A stretch of 64,000 nt of DNA, taken from NCBI RefSeq assembly GCF_024599655.1, contig NZ_CP102247.1, forward strand, positions 2,790,001 to 2,854,000, written 5' to 3'. Each line of letters starts with the position of its first letter. Position 1 is the stretch's first letter. Below the pieces are notes generated by a model. That model was not told the origin of the DNA. It searched no databases and saw only the letters and a list, made by a program, of their open reading frames with translations. This DNA comes from Enterobacter asburiae. Its GTDB lineage: Bacteria > Pseudomonadota > Gammaproteobacteria > Enterobacterales > Enterobacteriaceae. Below, piece after piece: positions 50,763 to 59,593 of this stretch. Both the position numbers and the translations under genes were made by a program.

Positions 50763-52776
50763 GTTATTTTCTGCTTTCAGAAAAGAGAAGATCTGGGACT
50801 TTGACGGCGGTATTCATCCACCGGAAATGAAAACCCAGTCCAACGGCACGCCGCTGCGTCAAATTCCGCTGGCGACGCGTTACGTTATGCCGCTCAAGCA
50901 GCATATTGGCGCTGAGGGTGAGCTGTGCGTGAAAGAAGGCGATACGGTGCTTCGCGGCCAGCCGCTGACCTTTGGTCGCGGACGCATGCTGCCGGTCCAC
51001 GCGCCCACCTCCGGTAAGGTGGTCGCCATTGCTCCGCATACGGTGGCGCATCCGTCCGCGCTCTCAGAACTGAGCGTGATTATTGAAGCCGACGGCGAAG
51101 ACCGCTGGATTGACCGTGACGGCTGGAGCGATTACCGCACCCACAGCCGCGAAGCGCTTATCGAGCGAATTCATCAGTTCGGCGTCGCCGGGCTGGGTGG
51201 CGCGGGCTTCCCGACCGGCGTCAAGCTGCGCGGCGGTGGCGATAACATTCAGACGTTGATTATCAACGCCGCCGAGTGCGAGCCGTATATTACCGCCGAC
51301 GATCGTCTGATGCAGGACTGTGCCGCCCAGGTGGTGGAGGGCATCCGCATCCTCGCGCACATTCTGCAGCCGCGGGAAGTGCTGATCGGTATCGAAGACA
51401 ATAAACCCCAGGCTATTTCCATGCTGCGCGCGGTGCTGGCGGGCAGTCACGATATTAGCCTGCGCGTTATCCCGACCAAGTACCCTTCTGGCGGCGCAAA
51501 ACAGCTGACGCAAATTCTCACCGGCAAGCAGGTTCCGCACGGCGGACGCTCTTCGGATATCGGCGTGCTGATGCAAAACGTCGGCACCGCTTATGCCGTG
51601 AAGCGCGCGGTGATTGACGGCGAACCGTTAACCGAGCGCGTGGTGACGCTGACCGGGGAATCGATTTCTCGTCCGGGCAACGTCTGGGCGCGTCTGGGTA
51701 CGCCGGTGCGCCATCTGCTGGAACAGGCTGAGTTTTGCCCGGGCAGCGACCAGATGGTGATCATGGGCGGCCCGCTGATGGGCTTTACCCTGCCGTGGCT
51801 GGACGTTCCGGTAGTGAAAATCACCAACTGTCTGCTCGCGCCTTCCCCGACCGAGATGGGCGAAGAGCAGGAAGAGAAAGGCTGCATCCGCTGCAGCGCC
51901 TGCGCCGATGCCTGCCCGGCGGATCTGCTCCCGCAGCAGCTGTACTGGTACAGCAAAGGCCAACTGCACGACAAAGCAAAAGCCCATAACCTGGCCGACT
52001 GCATTGAATGCGGCGCCTGCGCCTGGGTCTGCCCGAGCAACATCCCGCTGGTGCAGTATTTCCGCCAGGAGAAGGCTGAAATTTATGCCATCTCCATGGA
52101 AGAAAAACGCGCTGCGGAAGCCAAAGCGCGCTTCGAAGCGCGCCAGGCGCGACTGGAACGCGAAAAAGTCGCCCGTCAGGAACGCCATAAGCAGGCCGCC
52201 GTTCAGCCTGCCGAAAAAGATCAGGATGCCATTAACGCCGCACTGGCGCGCGTTCGTGAGAAAAAAGCAACCGCGGCACAGCCTGTGGTGATCCCTGCAG
52301 GTGAGAAACCTGATAACAGCGAAGCCATCGCCGCACGTGAGGCGCGTAAGGCCGCAGCGCGTGCCCGTCAGGCTGAAAAAGCGCAAACGGCCCAGGCAGA
52401 GGCGGAGATCGACCCGCGTAAAGCCGCCGTTGAAGCGGCAATAGCCCGCGCCAAAGCCCGCAAAGCCGGTGAGCAAAGCGTGGTCGTCGAGCAGGATGAG
52501 GTCGACCCGCGCAAAGCGGCCGTTGAAGCGGCGATTGCCCGCGCCAAAGCGCGCAAAGCAGCGCAGCAGGCTCCTGCGGCAGAACCCGAAGCACCGGTCG
52601 ACCCTCGCAAAGCCGCCGTCGAAGCGGCCATCGCTCGCGCCAAAGCCCGTAAGGCGGCGCAGCAGGAAGAGCAACCGCAGGCCGCCAACGATGACCCGCG
52701 CAAGGCCGCCGTCGCCGCCGCCATTGCGCGCGTTCAGGCGAAGAAAGCCGCACAGCAAGCAGTTAACGAGGATTAA
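50755..52776 (+). CDS. rsxC: SoxR-reducing complex subunit RsxC
   Basis: 673 residues, shorter than the 740 of E. coli. The order is the barrel-sandwich domain, a flavin/NADH-binding domain (GLGGAGFPTGVKLRGG), and two [4Fe-4S] motifs (CIRCSACADACP and CIECGACAWVCP). A long C-terminal Ala/Lys/Arg-rich tail contains four tandem repeats and explains the length difference. The ATG at 50755 lies inside rsxB. RsxC is the NADH entry point of the complex. Confidence 0.96.
   Translation: MLKLFSAFRKEKIWDFDGGIHPPEMKTQSNGTPLRQIPLATRYVMPLKQHIGAEGELCVKEGDTVLRGQPLTFGRGRMLPVHAPTSGKVVAIAPHTVAHPSALSELSVIIEADGEDRWIDRDGWSDYRTHSREALIERIHQFGVAGLGGAGFPTGVKLRGGGDNIQTLIINAAECEPYITADDRLMQDCAAQVVEGIRILAHILQPREVLIGIEDNKPQAISMLRAVLAGSHDISLRVIPTKYPSGGAKQLTQILTGKQVPHGGRSSDIGVLMQNVGTAYAVKRAVIDGEPLTERVVTLTGESISRPGNVWARLGTPVRHLLEQAEFCPGSDQMVIMGGPLMGFTLPWLDVPVVKITNCLLAPSPTEMGEEQEEKGCIRCSACADACPADLLPQQLYWYSKGQLHDKAKAHNLADCIECGACAWVCPSNIPLVQYFRQEKAEIYAISMEEKRAAEAKARFEARQARLEREKVARQERHKQAAVQPAEKDQDAINAALARVREKKATAAQPVVIPAGEKPDNSEAIAAREARKAAARARQAEKAQTAQAEAEIDPRKAAVEAAIARAKARKAGEQSVVVEQDEVDPRKAAVEAAIARAKARKAAQQAPAAEPEAPVDPRKAAVEAAIARAKARKAAQQEEQPQAANDDPRKAAVAAAIARVQAKKAAQQAVNED
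52411..52762 (+). repeat. Four tandem DPRKAAVEAAIARAKARKA-type repeats in RsxC
   Basis: Copies start near 52411, 52504, 52600 and 52693 and encode DPRKAAVEAAIARAKARKA with small changes (the last reads DPRKAAVAAAIARVQAKKA). They are separated by variable acidic linkers. Confidence 0.88.
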
Positions 52777-53829
52777 ATGGTTTTCAGAATCGCAAGCTCC
52801 CCTTACACCCACAATCAGCGCCAGACATCGCGCATCATGATGCTGGTCTGCCTGGCGGCGCTGCCGGGCATTGCCGTTCAGTGCTGGTTTTTCGGCTGGG
52901 GAACCCTGTTCCAGATAATCCTGGGCTGTGCCAGCGCCTTAGCGGCGGAAGCCCTTGTGCTTAAGCTGCGCAAGGCGGCTGTCTCCCGCATTCTTGCCGA
53001 CAACTCCGCGCTGCTGACCGGTCTGCTGCTGGCCATCAGTATCCCACCGTTCGCCCCATGGTGGATGGTGGTTCTCGGGACCGTTTTCGCCGTGATCATT
53101 GCCAAACAGCTGTACGGCGGGCTCGGTCATAACCCGTTTAACCCGGCGATGATTGGCTACGTGGTGCTGCTGATCTCCTTCCCGGTGCAGATGACCAGCT
53201 GGCTGCCGCCGCACGAGATTGCGGCCACGGTTCCGGGCTTTATGGATGCCCTGCACGTTATCTTTACCGGCCATACGGCGCTCGGCGCTGACATGAACAC
53301 GCTGCGCATGGGCGTGGACGGTATCAGCCAGGCGACGCCTCTCGATACCTTTAAAACGTCCCTGCACGCCGGGCACAGTGTTGAGCAGATCATGAAATCC
53401 GCGATCTACAGCGGCATGCTGGCGGGTGCAGGCTGGCAGTGGGTTAACCTGGCGTATCTGCTGGGCGGCCTGTTCCTGCTGCAGCAGAAAGCCATTCGCT
53501 GGCATATTCCGGTCAGCTTCCTCGTGACGCTGGCGGTTTGCGCGACGCTGGGATGGGTCTTCTCTCCTGAATCCCTGGCCAGCCCGCAGATGCATTTGCT
53601 CTCCGGTGCGACCATGCTAGGTGCCTTCTTTATCCTGACGGATCCGGTTACGGCGTCAACGACTAACCGCGGCCGCCTGATCTTCGGCGCGCTGGCGGGC
53701 CTGCTGGTATGGCTGATCCGCAGCTTTGGCGGTTACCCGGACGGCGTGGCATTTGCCGTCCTGCTCGCCAACATTACCGTTCCGCTCATCGACTACTACA
53801 CGCGTCCGCGCGTGTACGGCCATCGCTAA
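52777..53829 (+). CDS. rsxD: SoxR-reducing complex subunit RsxD
   Basis: 350 residues with about eight membrane segments (RnfD family). The motif SGATMLGAFFILTDPVTAST contains the Thr that carries covalent FMN in this family. It starts directly after the rsxC stop. Confidence 0.97.
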   Translation: MVFRIASSPYTHNQRQTSRIMMLVCLAALPGIAVQCWFFGWGTLFQIILGCASALAAEALVLKLRKAAVSRILADNSALLTGLLLAISIPPFAPWWMVVLGTVFAVIIAKQLYGGLGHNPFNPAMIGYVVLLISFPVQMTSWLPPHEIAATVPGFMDALHVIFTGHTALGADMNTLRMGVDGISQATPLDTFKTSLHAGHSVEQIMKSAIYSGMLAGAGWQWVNLAYLLGGLFLLQQKAIRWHIPVSFLVTLAVCATLGWVFSPESLASPQMHLLSGATMLGAFFILTDPVTASTTNRGRLIFGALAGLLVWLIRSFGGYPDGVAFAVLLANITVPLIDYYTRPRVYGHR

Positions 53830-53839
53830 GGGTTTCGCC

Positions 53840-54460
53840 ATGCTAAAAACGATGCAAAAACACGGCGTCACGCTGGCTGTCTTCGCCGCGGTCCTGACGG
53901 GGCTGACGGCACTGGTGAATGCGTTAACCAAAACGACCATCGAAGAACAGGCTTCAAAGCAGCAAAAGGCGCTCTTCGATCAGGTGATTCCGTCAGATTT
54001 CTACGATAATGACCTGCAAAAAAGCTGCTTTGTGGTAGACGCGCCACAGCTTGGGAAAGGCGCGCACCGTGTCTTTATCGCCCGCAAAGGGGATAAACCG
54101 GTAGGCGCAGTGATGGAAGCGACGGCGCCCGACGGCTATTCCGGCGCTATTCAACTGCTTGTCGGCAGCGATTTCACCGGCACGATACTGGGCACCCGCG
54201 TGACGGAACACCATGAGACGCCGGGTCTTGGCGATAAAATTGAAACCCGGCTGAGCGACTGGATTTTGCACTTCGCCGGTAAAGTTATCCATGGCGAAGG
54301 TGACACCGCGTTTGCGGTGAAGAAAGACGGCGGCGAGTTCGACCAGTTCACCGGCGCGACCATCACGCCACGCGCCGTGGTGAACGCCGTAAAACGAGCC
54401 GGGCTGTATGCTGAAACGCTGCCCGCGCAAATCAACAATCTTCCAGCCTGTGGAGAGTAA
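53840..54460 (+). CDS. rsxG: SoxR-reducing complex subunit RsxG
   Basis: 206 residues, same as E. coli. A membrane anchor (about 9-28) precedes a periplasmic FMN domain with the flavinylation motif DQFTGATITPRAV. The start MLKTMQKHGVTLAVF fits the E. coli start; earlier in-frame codons overlap rsxD and are unlikely. Confidence 0.96.
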   Translation: MLKTMQKHGVTLAVFAAVLTGLTALVNALTKTTIEEQASKQQKALFDQVIPSDFYDNDLQKSCFVVDAPQLGKGAHRVFIARKGDKPVGAVMEATAPDGYSGAIQLLVGSDFTGTILGTRVTEHHETPGLGDKIETRLSDWILHFAGKVIHGEGDTAFAVKKDGGEFDQFTGATITPRAVVNAVKRAGLYAETLPAQINNLPACGE

Positions 54461-54462
54461 TC

Positions 54463-55149
54463 ATGAGCCAGGTTAAAGAGGTTATTGTCCAGGGGTTGTG
54501 GAAGAACAACTCCGCGCTGGTACAGCTTCTGGGGATGTGCCCACTGCTGGCGGTAACGTCCACCGCCACCAACGCGCTCGGTCTGGGTCTGGCAACCACG
54601 CTGGTGCTGACCCTGACCAACCTCTCCATCTCCGCCCTGCGCCGCTGGACGCCGTCGGAAATTCGTATTCCGATTTACGTCATGATCATTGCGTCGGTGG
54701 TCAGTATCGTCCAGATGCTGATTAACGCCTACGCGTTTGGCCTGTACCAGTCGCTCGGGATCTTTATTCCCCTGATCGTCACCAACTGTATCGTCGTCGG
54801 GCGTGCTGAAGCCTTCGCGGTGAAAAACAGCCCCGCCATGTCGGCGCTGGATGGTTTTTCCATTGGCATGGGCGCCACGTGCGCCATGTTCGTGCTGGGC
54901 TCGCTGCGCGAGATCCTCGGTAACGGTACGCTGTTTGACGGCGCAGATGCGCTGCTCGGCGGCTGGGCCAAAGTGCTGCGCGTTGAAGTGTTCCACACCG
55001 ATACGCCATTCCTGCTGGCGATGCTCCCGCCTGGCGCATTTATTGGCCTTGGCATGATGCTGGCGATAAAATACCTGATTGATGAGAAACGTAAGCGCCG
55101 CGCGGCTGAGCGTAGCGTTCTGGAAGGGACACCCGAGAAGGCTTCATGA
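54463..55149 (+). CDS. rsxE: SoxR-reducing complex subunit RsxE
   Basis: 228 residues, about six membrane segments, homologous to RsxA (NNSALVQLLGMCPLLAV near the start). It completes the rsxABCDGE set. Its end overlaps nth by 4 bp. Confidence 0.97.
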   Translation: MSQVKEVIVQGLWKNNSALVQLLGMCPLLAVTSTATNALGLGLATTLVLTLTNLSISALRRWTPSEIRIPIYVMIIASVVSIVQMLINAYAFGLYQSLGIFIPLIVTNCIVVGRAEAFAVKNSPAMSALDGFSIGMGATCAMFVLGSLREILGNGTLFDGADALLGGWAKVLRVEVFHTDTPFLLAMLPPGAFIGLGMMLAIKYLIDEKRKRRAAERSVLEGTPEKAS

Positions 55150-55781
55150 ATAAAGAAAAGCGCATTGCGATCCTGACCCGTCTGCGGGACGAGAACCCGC
55201 ACCCGACGACGGAGCTGAATTTTACCTCCCCGTTTGAGCTGTTGATCGCCGTGTTGCTCTCTGCGCAGGCTACCGATGTGAGCGTCAATAAAGCCACTGC
55301 CCTGCTCTATCCGGTCGCCAATACGCCGAAAGCCATGCTGGAGCTGGGCGTGGAAGGCGTGAAGTCCTATATCAAAACCATCGGCCTGTTTAACAGCAAA
55401 GCAGAGAACGTCATTAAGACCTGCCGGATCCTGCTGGAACAACACGGAGGCGAAGTGCCGGAGGACCGCGCCGCGCTGGAAGCCTTACCCGGCGTGGGGC
55501 GTAAGACCGCGAACGTGGTGCTCAATACCGCGTTTGGCTGGCCCACTATCGCCGTGGATACGCATATCTTTCGCGTGTCTAACCGGACTAACTTTGCGCC
55601 GGGGAAAAATGTCGAGCAGGTCGAAGAGAAGCTGCTGAAAGTGGTTCCGGCAGAATTTAAGGTTGATTGCCACCACTGGCTGATTCTGCACGGCCGTTAT
55701 ACCTGTATTGCCCGCAAGCCTCGCTGCGGCTCCTGCATTATTGAAGATCTCTGCGAATACAAAGATAAAGTGTATTCCTGA
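55146..55781 (+). CDS. nth: Endonuclease III (DNA glycosylase/AP lyase)
   Basis: 211 residues, same as E. coli Nth. It removes oxidised pyrimidines. The helix-hairpin-helix LPGVGRKTA holds catalytic Lys120; Asp138 follows in AVDTHIFRV. The [4Fe-4S] ligands Cys187, Cys194, Cys197 and Cys203 are in place. The gene is coupled to the rsx operon. Confidence 0.98.
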   Translation: MNKEKRIAILTRLRDENPHPTTELNFTSPFELLIAVLLSAQATDVSVNKATALLYPVANTPKAMLELGVEGVKSYIKTIGLFNSKAENVIKTCRILLEQHGGEVPEDRAALEALPGVGRKTANVVLNTAFGWPTIAVDTHIFRVSNRTNFAPGKNVEQVEEKLLKVVPAEFKVDCHHWLILHGRYTCIARKPRCGSCIIEDLCEYKDKVYS

Positions 55782-55797
55782 TCGTCCCAACCCCACA

Positions 55798-55831
55798 CCA
55801 AAAGAAGGGCTATCGAGCGTTCTTCTTTTGG
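55798..55831 (+). terminator. Terminator-like hairpin after nth
   Basis: CCAAAAGAAG and CTTCTTTTGG form a 10-bp inverted repeat with a 14-nt loop; the T-run is within the stem. Confidence 0.55.
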
Positions 55832-56372
55832 CCGTTATTTGTCCGTCTTTCGCTTCCTCTGACCTGTCACTTGTTCGGCTGTTTAACGCTCAAACAGGTT
55901 AATACTTTTTTCATAGCCAAAAATTTCTATACATCTGTGATCGCGATCACCCTGATAACTTCATGTTGAATTTTTGTTGTCAAAATCGGCCTAAACCCTT
56001 TGTCTGACAAGATACTCTCCTTCCTATACCGAAGATAAGACCAGCTATTTTTCAGAATATGGGCTATATCACTGCATGAAGCGGTAAATAGCAGAACATA
56101 TCGCCAAAAGCCGATTGGATAGGGTTATTGCCAGTCGAAAAAACTGCCTTTACTCATGGCATGAAATTTAACGCTGAATAACATTTATATGAACCGACGA
56201 TTATACCACCCCAGATATATGTAACAGATTATTACAAACGTATTGCCAGATGGGGCAGGATAGTGAACATTACCCGCCGTTTCTCCTCCCAATATAACTA
56301 TAAGGCGTATGGGCTACGGCCATCACGCTATGAACACCCCCGTTAATATGGGATGTAAAAAAAGAGGTATAT
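55832..56372. other. Long leader region of dtpA
   Basis: About 540 bp without a gene. A near-symmetrical CRP-like site, TGTGATCGCGATCACC, lies at 55936-55951. The rest is AT-rich with no supported frame; it presumably holds the dtpA promoter and OmpR-type sites known upstream of E. coli tppB, which I could not place. Confidence 0.5.
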
Positions 56373-57881
56373 GTGTCTACTGCAAACAATAAACCAACAG
56401 ATGAAAGCGTGAGTCTTAACGCTTTTAAACAGCCTAAAGCGTTCTATCTCATCTTCTCTATCGAGTTATGGGAGCGTTTTGGTTATTACGGCCTGCAAGG
56501 GATCATGGCCGTTTACCTGGTAAAACAGCTGGGTATGTCCGAAGCCGATTCCATCACGCTGTTCTCTTCCTTCAGTGCTCTGGTGTACGGTCTGGTCGCT
56601 ATTGGCGGCTGGCTGGGCGATAAAGTTCTCGGGACTAAACGCGTCATCATGCTGGGCGCCATTGTCCTGGCAATTGGCTATGGTCTGGTTGCATGGTCAG
56701 GGCATGATGCCGCTGTCGTGTATATGGGTATGGCGACGATTGCCGTCGGTAACGGTCTGTTCAAAGCGAACCCGTCCTCCCTGCTTTCGACCTGCTATAA
56801 CAAAGACGATCCGCGTCTGGACGGTGCATTTACCATGTACTACATGTCCATCAACATCGGTTCGTTCTTCTCAATGCTGGCAACCCCATGGCTCGCGGCA
56901 AAATTCGGCTGGAGCGTGGCGTTTGCCCTGAGCTTCGTGGGTATGCTGATCACCGTGGTGAACTTCCTGTTCTGCCGCAGCTGGGTTAAAGACTACGGTT
57001 CAAAACCTGACTTCGAGCCTGTGCATATGGGCAAACTGCTGGCGACCATCGTGGGCGTTGTTGTCCTCGCGGCAATCGCCACCTGGCTGCTGCACAACCA
57101 GGGTATCGCACGTGCCGTTCTGGGCGTGGTTGCGCTGGGTATCGTGATCATCTTTGCGAAAGAAGCCTTCGCCATGCAGGGTGCTGCCCGTCGTAAGATG
57201 ATTGTGGCGTTCATTCTGATGCTGGAAGCGATTATCTTCTTCGTGCTGTACAGCCAGATGCCAACGTCCCTGAACTTCTTCGCTATTCGTAACGTTGAGC
57301 ATTCAATCCTCGGTATCGCGTTCGAACCTGAGCAGTTCCAGGCGCTGAACCCGTTCTGGATCATGATTGGTTCCCCGATTCTGGCCGCTATCTATAACAA
57401 GATGGGCGACCGTCTGCCAATGCCGCACAAGTTCGCCGTGGGCATGGTGCTGTGTTCTTGCGCCTTCCTGGTGCTGCCGCTGGGTACCAAATTTGCCACC
57501 GACGCCGGTATCGTGTCCGTTAACTGGCTGATCCTGAGCTACGCGCTGCAGTCTATCGGCGAGCTGATGATCTCCGGTCTGGGCCTGGCAATGGTTGCAC
57601 AGCTGGTGCCGCAGCGTCTGATGGGCTTCATTATGGGTAGCTGGTTCCTGACCACTGCGGGTGCGGCAATCATTGCAGGTAAGATTGCTAACCTGATGGC
57701 GGTTCCGGAAAACGTGACTGATCCACTGCTTTCCCTGAACGTGTACGGTACCGTGTTCATGCAGATTGGTATCGCGACTGCGGTTATTGCCGTTCTGATG
57801 CTGCTGACCGCACCGAAACTGAACCGTATGACTCAGGACGACGACAAGACGGCTGAAGCGACCAAAACCGCTACCGCGTAA
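56373..57881 (+). CDS. dtpA: Dipeptide/tripeptide:proton symporter DtpA (TppB)
   Basis: 502 residues, POT family with about 14 membrane segments. The proton-coupling motif ELWERFGYYG is near residues 31-40, and GGWLGDKVLGTKR is the loop 2-3 signature. The GTG start copies E. coli tppB (MSTANNKPTDE). It imports di- and tripeptides. A strong terminator follows. Confidence 0.96.
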   Translation: MSTANNKPTDESVSLNAFKQPKAFYLIFSIELWERFGYYGLQGIMAVYLVKQLGMSEADSITLFSSFSALVYGLVAIGGWLGDKVLGTKRVIMLGAIVLAIGYGLVAWSGHDAAVVYMGMATIAVGNGLFKANPSSLLSTCYNKDDPRLDGAFTMYYMSINIGSFFSMLATPWLAAKFGWSVAFALSFVGMLITVVNFLFCRSWVKDYGSKPDFEPVHMGKLLATIVGVVVLAAIATWLLHNQGIARAVLGVVALGIVIIFAKEAFAMQGAARRKMIVAFILMLEAIIFFVLYSQMPTSLNFFAIRNVEHSILGIAFEPEQFQALNPFWIMIGSPILAAIYNKMGDRLPMPHKFAVGMVLCSCAFLVLPLGTKFATDAGIVSVNWLILSYALQSIGELMISGLGLAMVAQLVPQRLMGFIMGSWFLTTAGAAIIAGKIANLMAVPENVTDPLLSLNVYGTVFMQIGIATAVIAVLMLLTAPKLNRMTQDDDKTAEATKTATA

Positions 57882-57899
57882 TATTATTGAGAAACGACG

Positions 57900-57931
57900 A
57901 GCCGCTAATGCATATTAGCGGCTTTTTTTTT
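57900..57931 (+). terminator. Terminator after dtpA
   Basis: AGCCGCTAAT/ATTAGCGGCT perfect stem, GCAT loop, eight or more T. Confidence 0.93.
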
Positions 57932-57981
57932 CTCCGTTTGGGCACTAACATAGCTGGAACCTCAGCAAAAAGGAGTTACCG

Positions 57982-58587
57982 ATGAAACTGTTCTACAAAC
58001 CGGGCGCGTGCTCTCTTGCTTCCCATATCACCCTGCGCGAGAGCGGCAAAGATTTTACGCTGGATGGCGTTGATCTGATGAAAAAACGTCTGGAAAACGG
58101 TGATGATTTTCTTGCCATCAACCCGAAAGGACAAGTTCCGGCGCTCCTGCTGGATGACGGTACCCTGCTGACCGAAGGCGTGGCGATTATGCAGTTCCTG
58201 GCCGATAGCGTACCCGATCGCCATCTGCTGGCGCCGGTCAGTACCATTTCTCGCTATAAAACGTTGGAATGGCTGAACTACATTGCGACCGAGCTGCACA
58301 AAGGTTTTACGCCACTGTTCCGCCCGGATACGCCAGAGGAGTTCAAACCGACCCTGCGCGCGCTTCTTGAGAAAAAGCTGCAGTACGTTAATGCATCGCT
58401 GAAAGACGATCAGTGGATTGCGGGTTCGCGCTTCACGATTGCCGATGCGTACCTGTTCACCGTGCTGCGCTGGGCGCGCGCGGTTAAGCTGAACCTGGAA
58501 GGGTTAGACCATATTGCATCGTATATGAAACGCGTGGCAGAGCGTCCTGCCGTGGCTGCGGCGCTGAAAGCGGAAGGTCTTAGCTAA
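57982..58587 (+). CDS. gstA: Glutathione S-transferase GstA (beta class)
   Basis: 201 residues, same as E. coli. The N-terminal thioredoxin-like domain has Cys10 (KPGACSLASH), and His106 in ATELHKGFTPLF lies in the helical domain; both are active-site residues of beta-class enzymes. It is a separate gene with AAGGAG upstream. Confidence 0.96.
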   Translation: MKLFYKPGACSLASHITLRESGKDFTLDGVDLMKKRLENGDDFLAINPKGQVPALLLDDGTLLTEGVAIMQFLADSVPDRHLLAPVSTISRYKTLEWLNYIATELHKGFTPLFRPDTPEEFKPTLRALLEKKLQYVNASLKDDQWIAGSRFTIADAYLFTVLRWARAVKLNLEGLDHIASYMKRVAERPAVAAALKAEGLS

Positions 58588-58591
58588 TATC

Positions 58592-58660
58592 GCCCGGCGG
58601 CGCTTCGCTTGCACGGGCCTACGGGTTTTGTAGGCCGGGTAAGCGCAGCGCCACCCGGCA
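58592..58660. repeat. REP pair between gstA and pdxY
   Basis: Two REP units, the second GCCGGGTAAGCGCAGCGCCA, between convergent genes. Confidence 0.8.
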
Positions 58661-58664
58661 TAGT

Positions 58665-59525
58665 TTAAAGCTGGGTTGCGCTGAAATAGTGCTCCGGCTT
58701 CGCGATACGATCCTGTGCCGCTACCACCTGCAGTTCATATTCCTGCATCTCTTTCGTCGCAATCATGATTTCGTACACCGCCGCAGTAACGTGCTCCAGC
58801 GCGTCGCGTATCGTCGCCCCTTGCAGTAATTTCACCAACAGCAGACCGCTGGTGACATCTCCGACCCCAACCGGCTGGCGCAGGCCAAAATCCACCAGCG
58901 GACGGCTGATATGCCAGGCGTCATCTTTCGTCACCAGAAGCATCTCAAAACGGTCCTGGCTCAGCCCTGCGCGCGCAAGGTGTTTAACCAGCACAACCTC
59001 AGGCCCCTGAGCGATCAGTTCACGAGACGCGCTTACCGCCTCTTCTACGCTGTTAACCGGACGCTCGCAGAGAATTTCGAGTTCGACCAGGTTTGGCGCA
59101 ATGATATCGCTGGCGGGCAGCGCGTGACGGACGTGAAACTCTGCAACGCCAGGCGCCACGATGCAGCCTTTCTCCGGATGGCCCATGACGGGGTCGCAGA
59201 AGTATTTTGCCGCCGGGTTTGCGGCTTTCACCTGGCGCACGATGCCGAGGATGTGCTCCCCCTGCTCCGCTGAGCCGAGGTAACCGCTTAGCACGGCGTC
59301 ACAGCGTTTAAGCTGGTCGATATCGGCAATACCCTGCACAACCTCGGTGAGGTGCGAAGGCGGCATCACGCAGCCGGTCCATTTGCCGTACTGCGTGTGG
59401 TTAGAGAACTGCACGGTATTAAGGGGCCAGACGTTGACGCCGAGACGACGCATCGGGAATTCCGCGGCGCTATTGCCAGCGTGTCCAAAAACAACGTGGG
59501 ACTGAATGGCGAGGATGTTCTTCAT
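58665..59525 (-). CDS. pdxY: Pyridoxal kinase PdxY
   Basis: 286 residues (E. coli 287), ribokinase-like fold. It phosphorylates pyridoxal in the B6 salvage path. The substrate side QSHVVFGHAGNSAA and the ATP-side GVGDVTSGLLLVKLL are present. It follows tyrS and pdxH on the same strand, as in E. coli, so B6 salvage and tyrosyl-tRNA synthesis are linked in one gene cluster. Confidence 0.96.
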   Translation of the reverse strand: MKNILAIQSHVVFGHAGNSAAEFPMRRLGVNVWPLNTVQFSNHTQYGKWTGCVMPPSHLTEVVQGIADIDQLKRCDAVLSGYLGSAEQGEHILGIVRQVKAANPAAKYFCDPVMGHPEKGCIVAPGVAEFHVRHALPASDIIAPNLVELEILCERPVNSVEEAVSASRELIAQGPEVVLVKHLARAGLSQDRFEMLLVTKDDAWHISRPLVDFGLRQPVGVGDVTSGLLLVKLLQGATIRDALEHVTAAVYEIMIATKEMQEYELQVVAAQDRIAKPEHYFSATQL

Positions 59526-59545
59526 TTTTTTCTTACCAAACCCTG

Positions 59546-59580
59546 AAAAAACAAAAAGGGGCGTGGTTTCCCACGCCCCC
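59546..59580 (-). terminator. Terminator between tyrS and pdxY
   Basis: Minus strand: GGGGCGTGG-GAAA-CCACGCCCC followed by TTTTTGTTTTTTC. It probably ends most tyrS transcripts. Confidence 0.88.
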
Positions 59581-59593
59581 TGGAGACTGTTAA

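Noticed and set aside
51628..52812. 394-codon frame opposite rsxC
   Set aside because: Antisense to the repeat region; repeats in the shadow frame only reflect the RsxC repeats.
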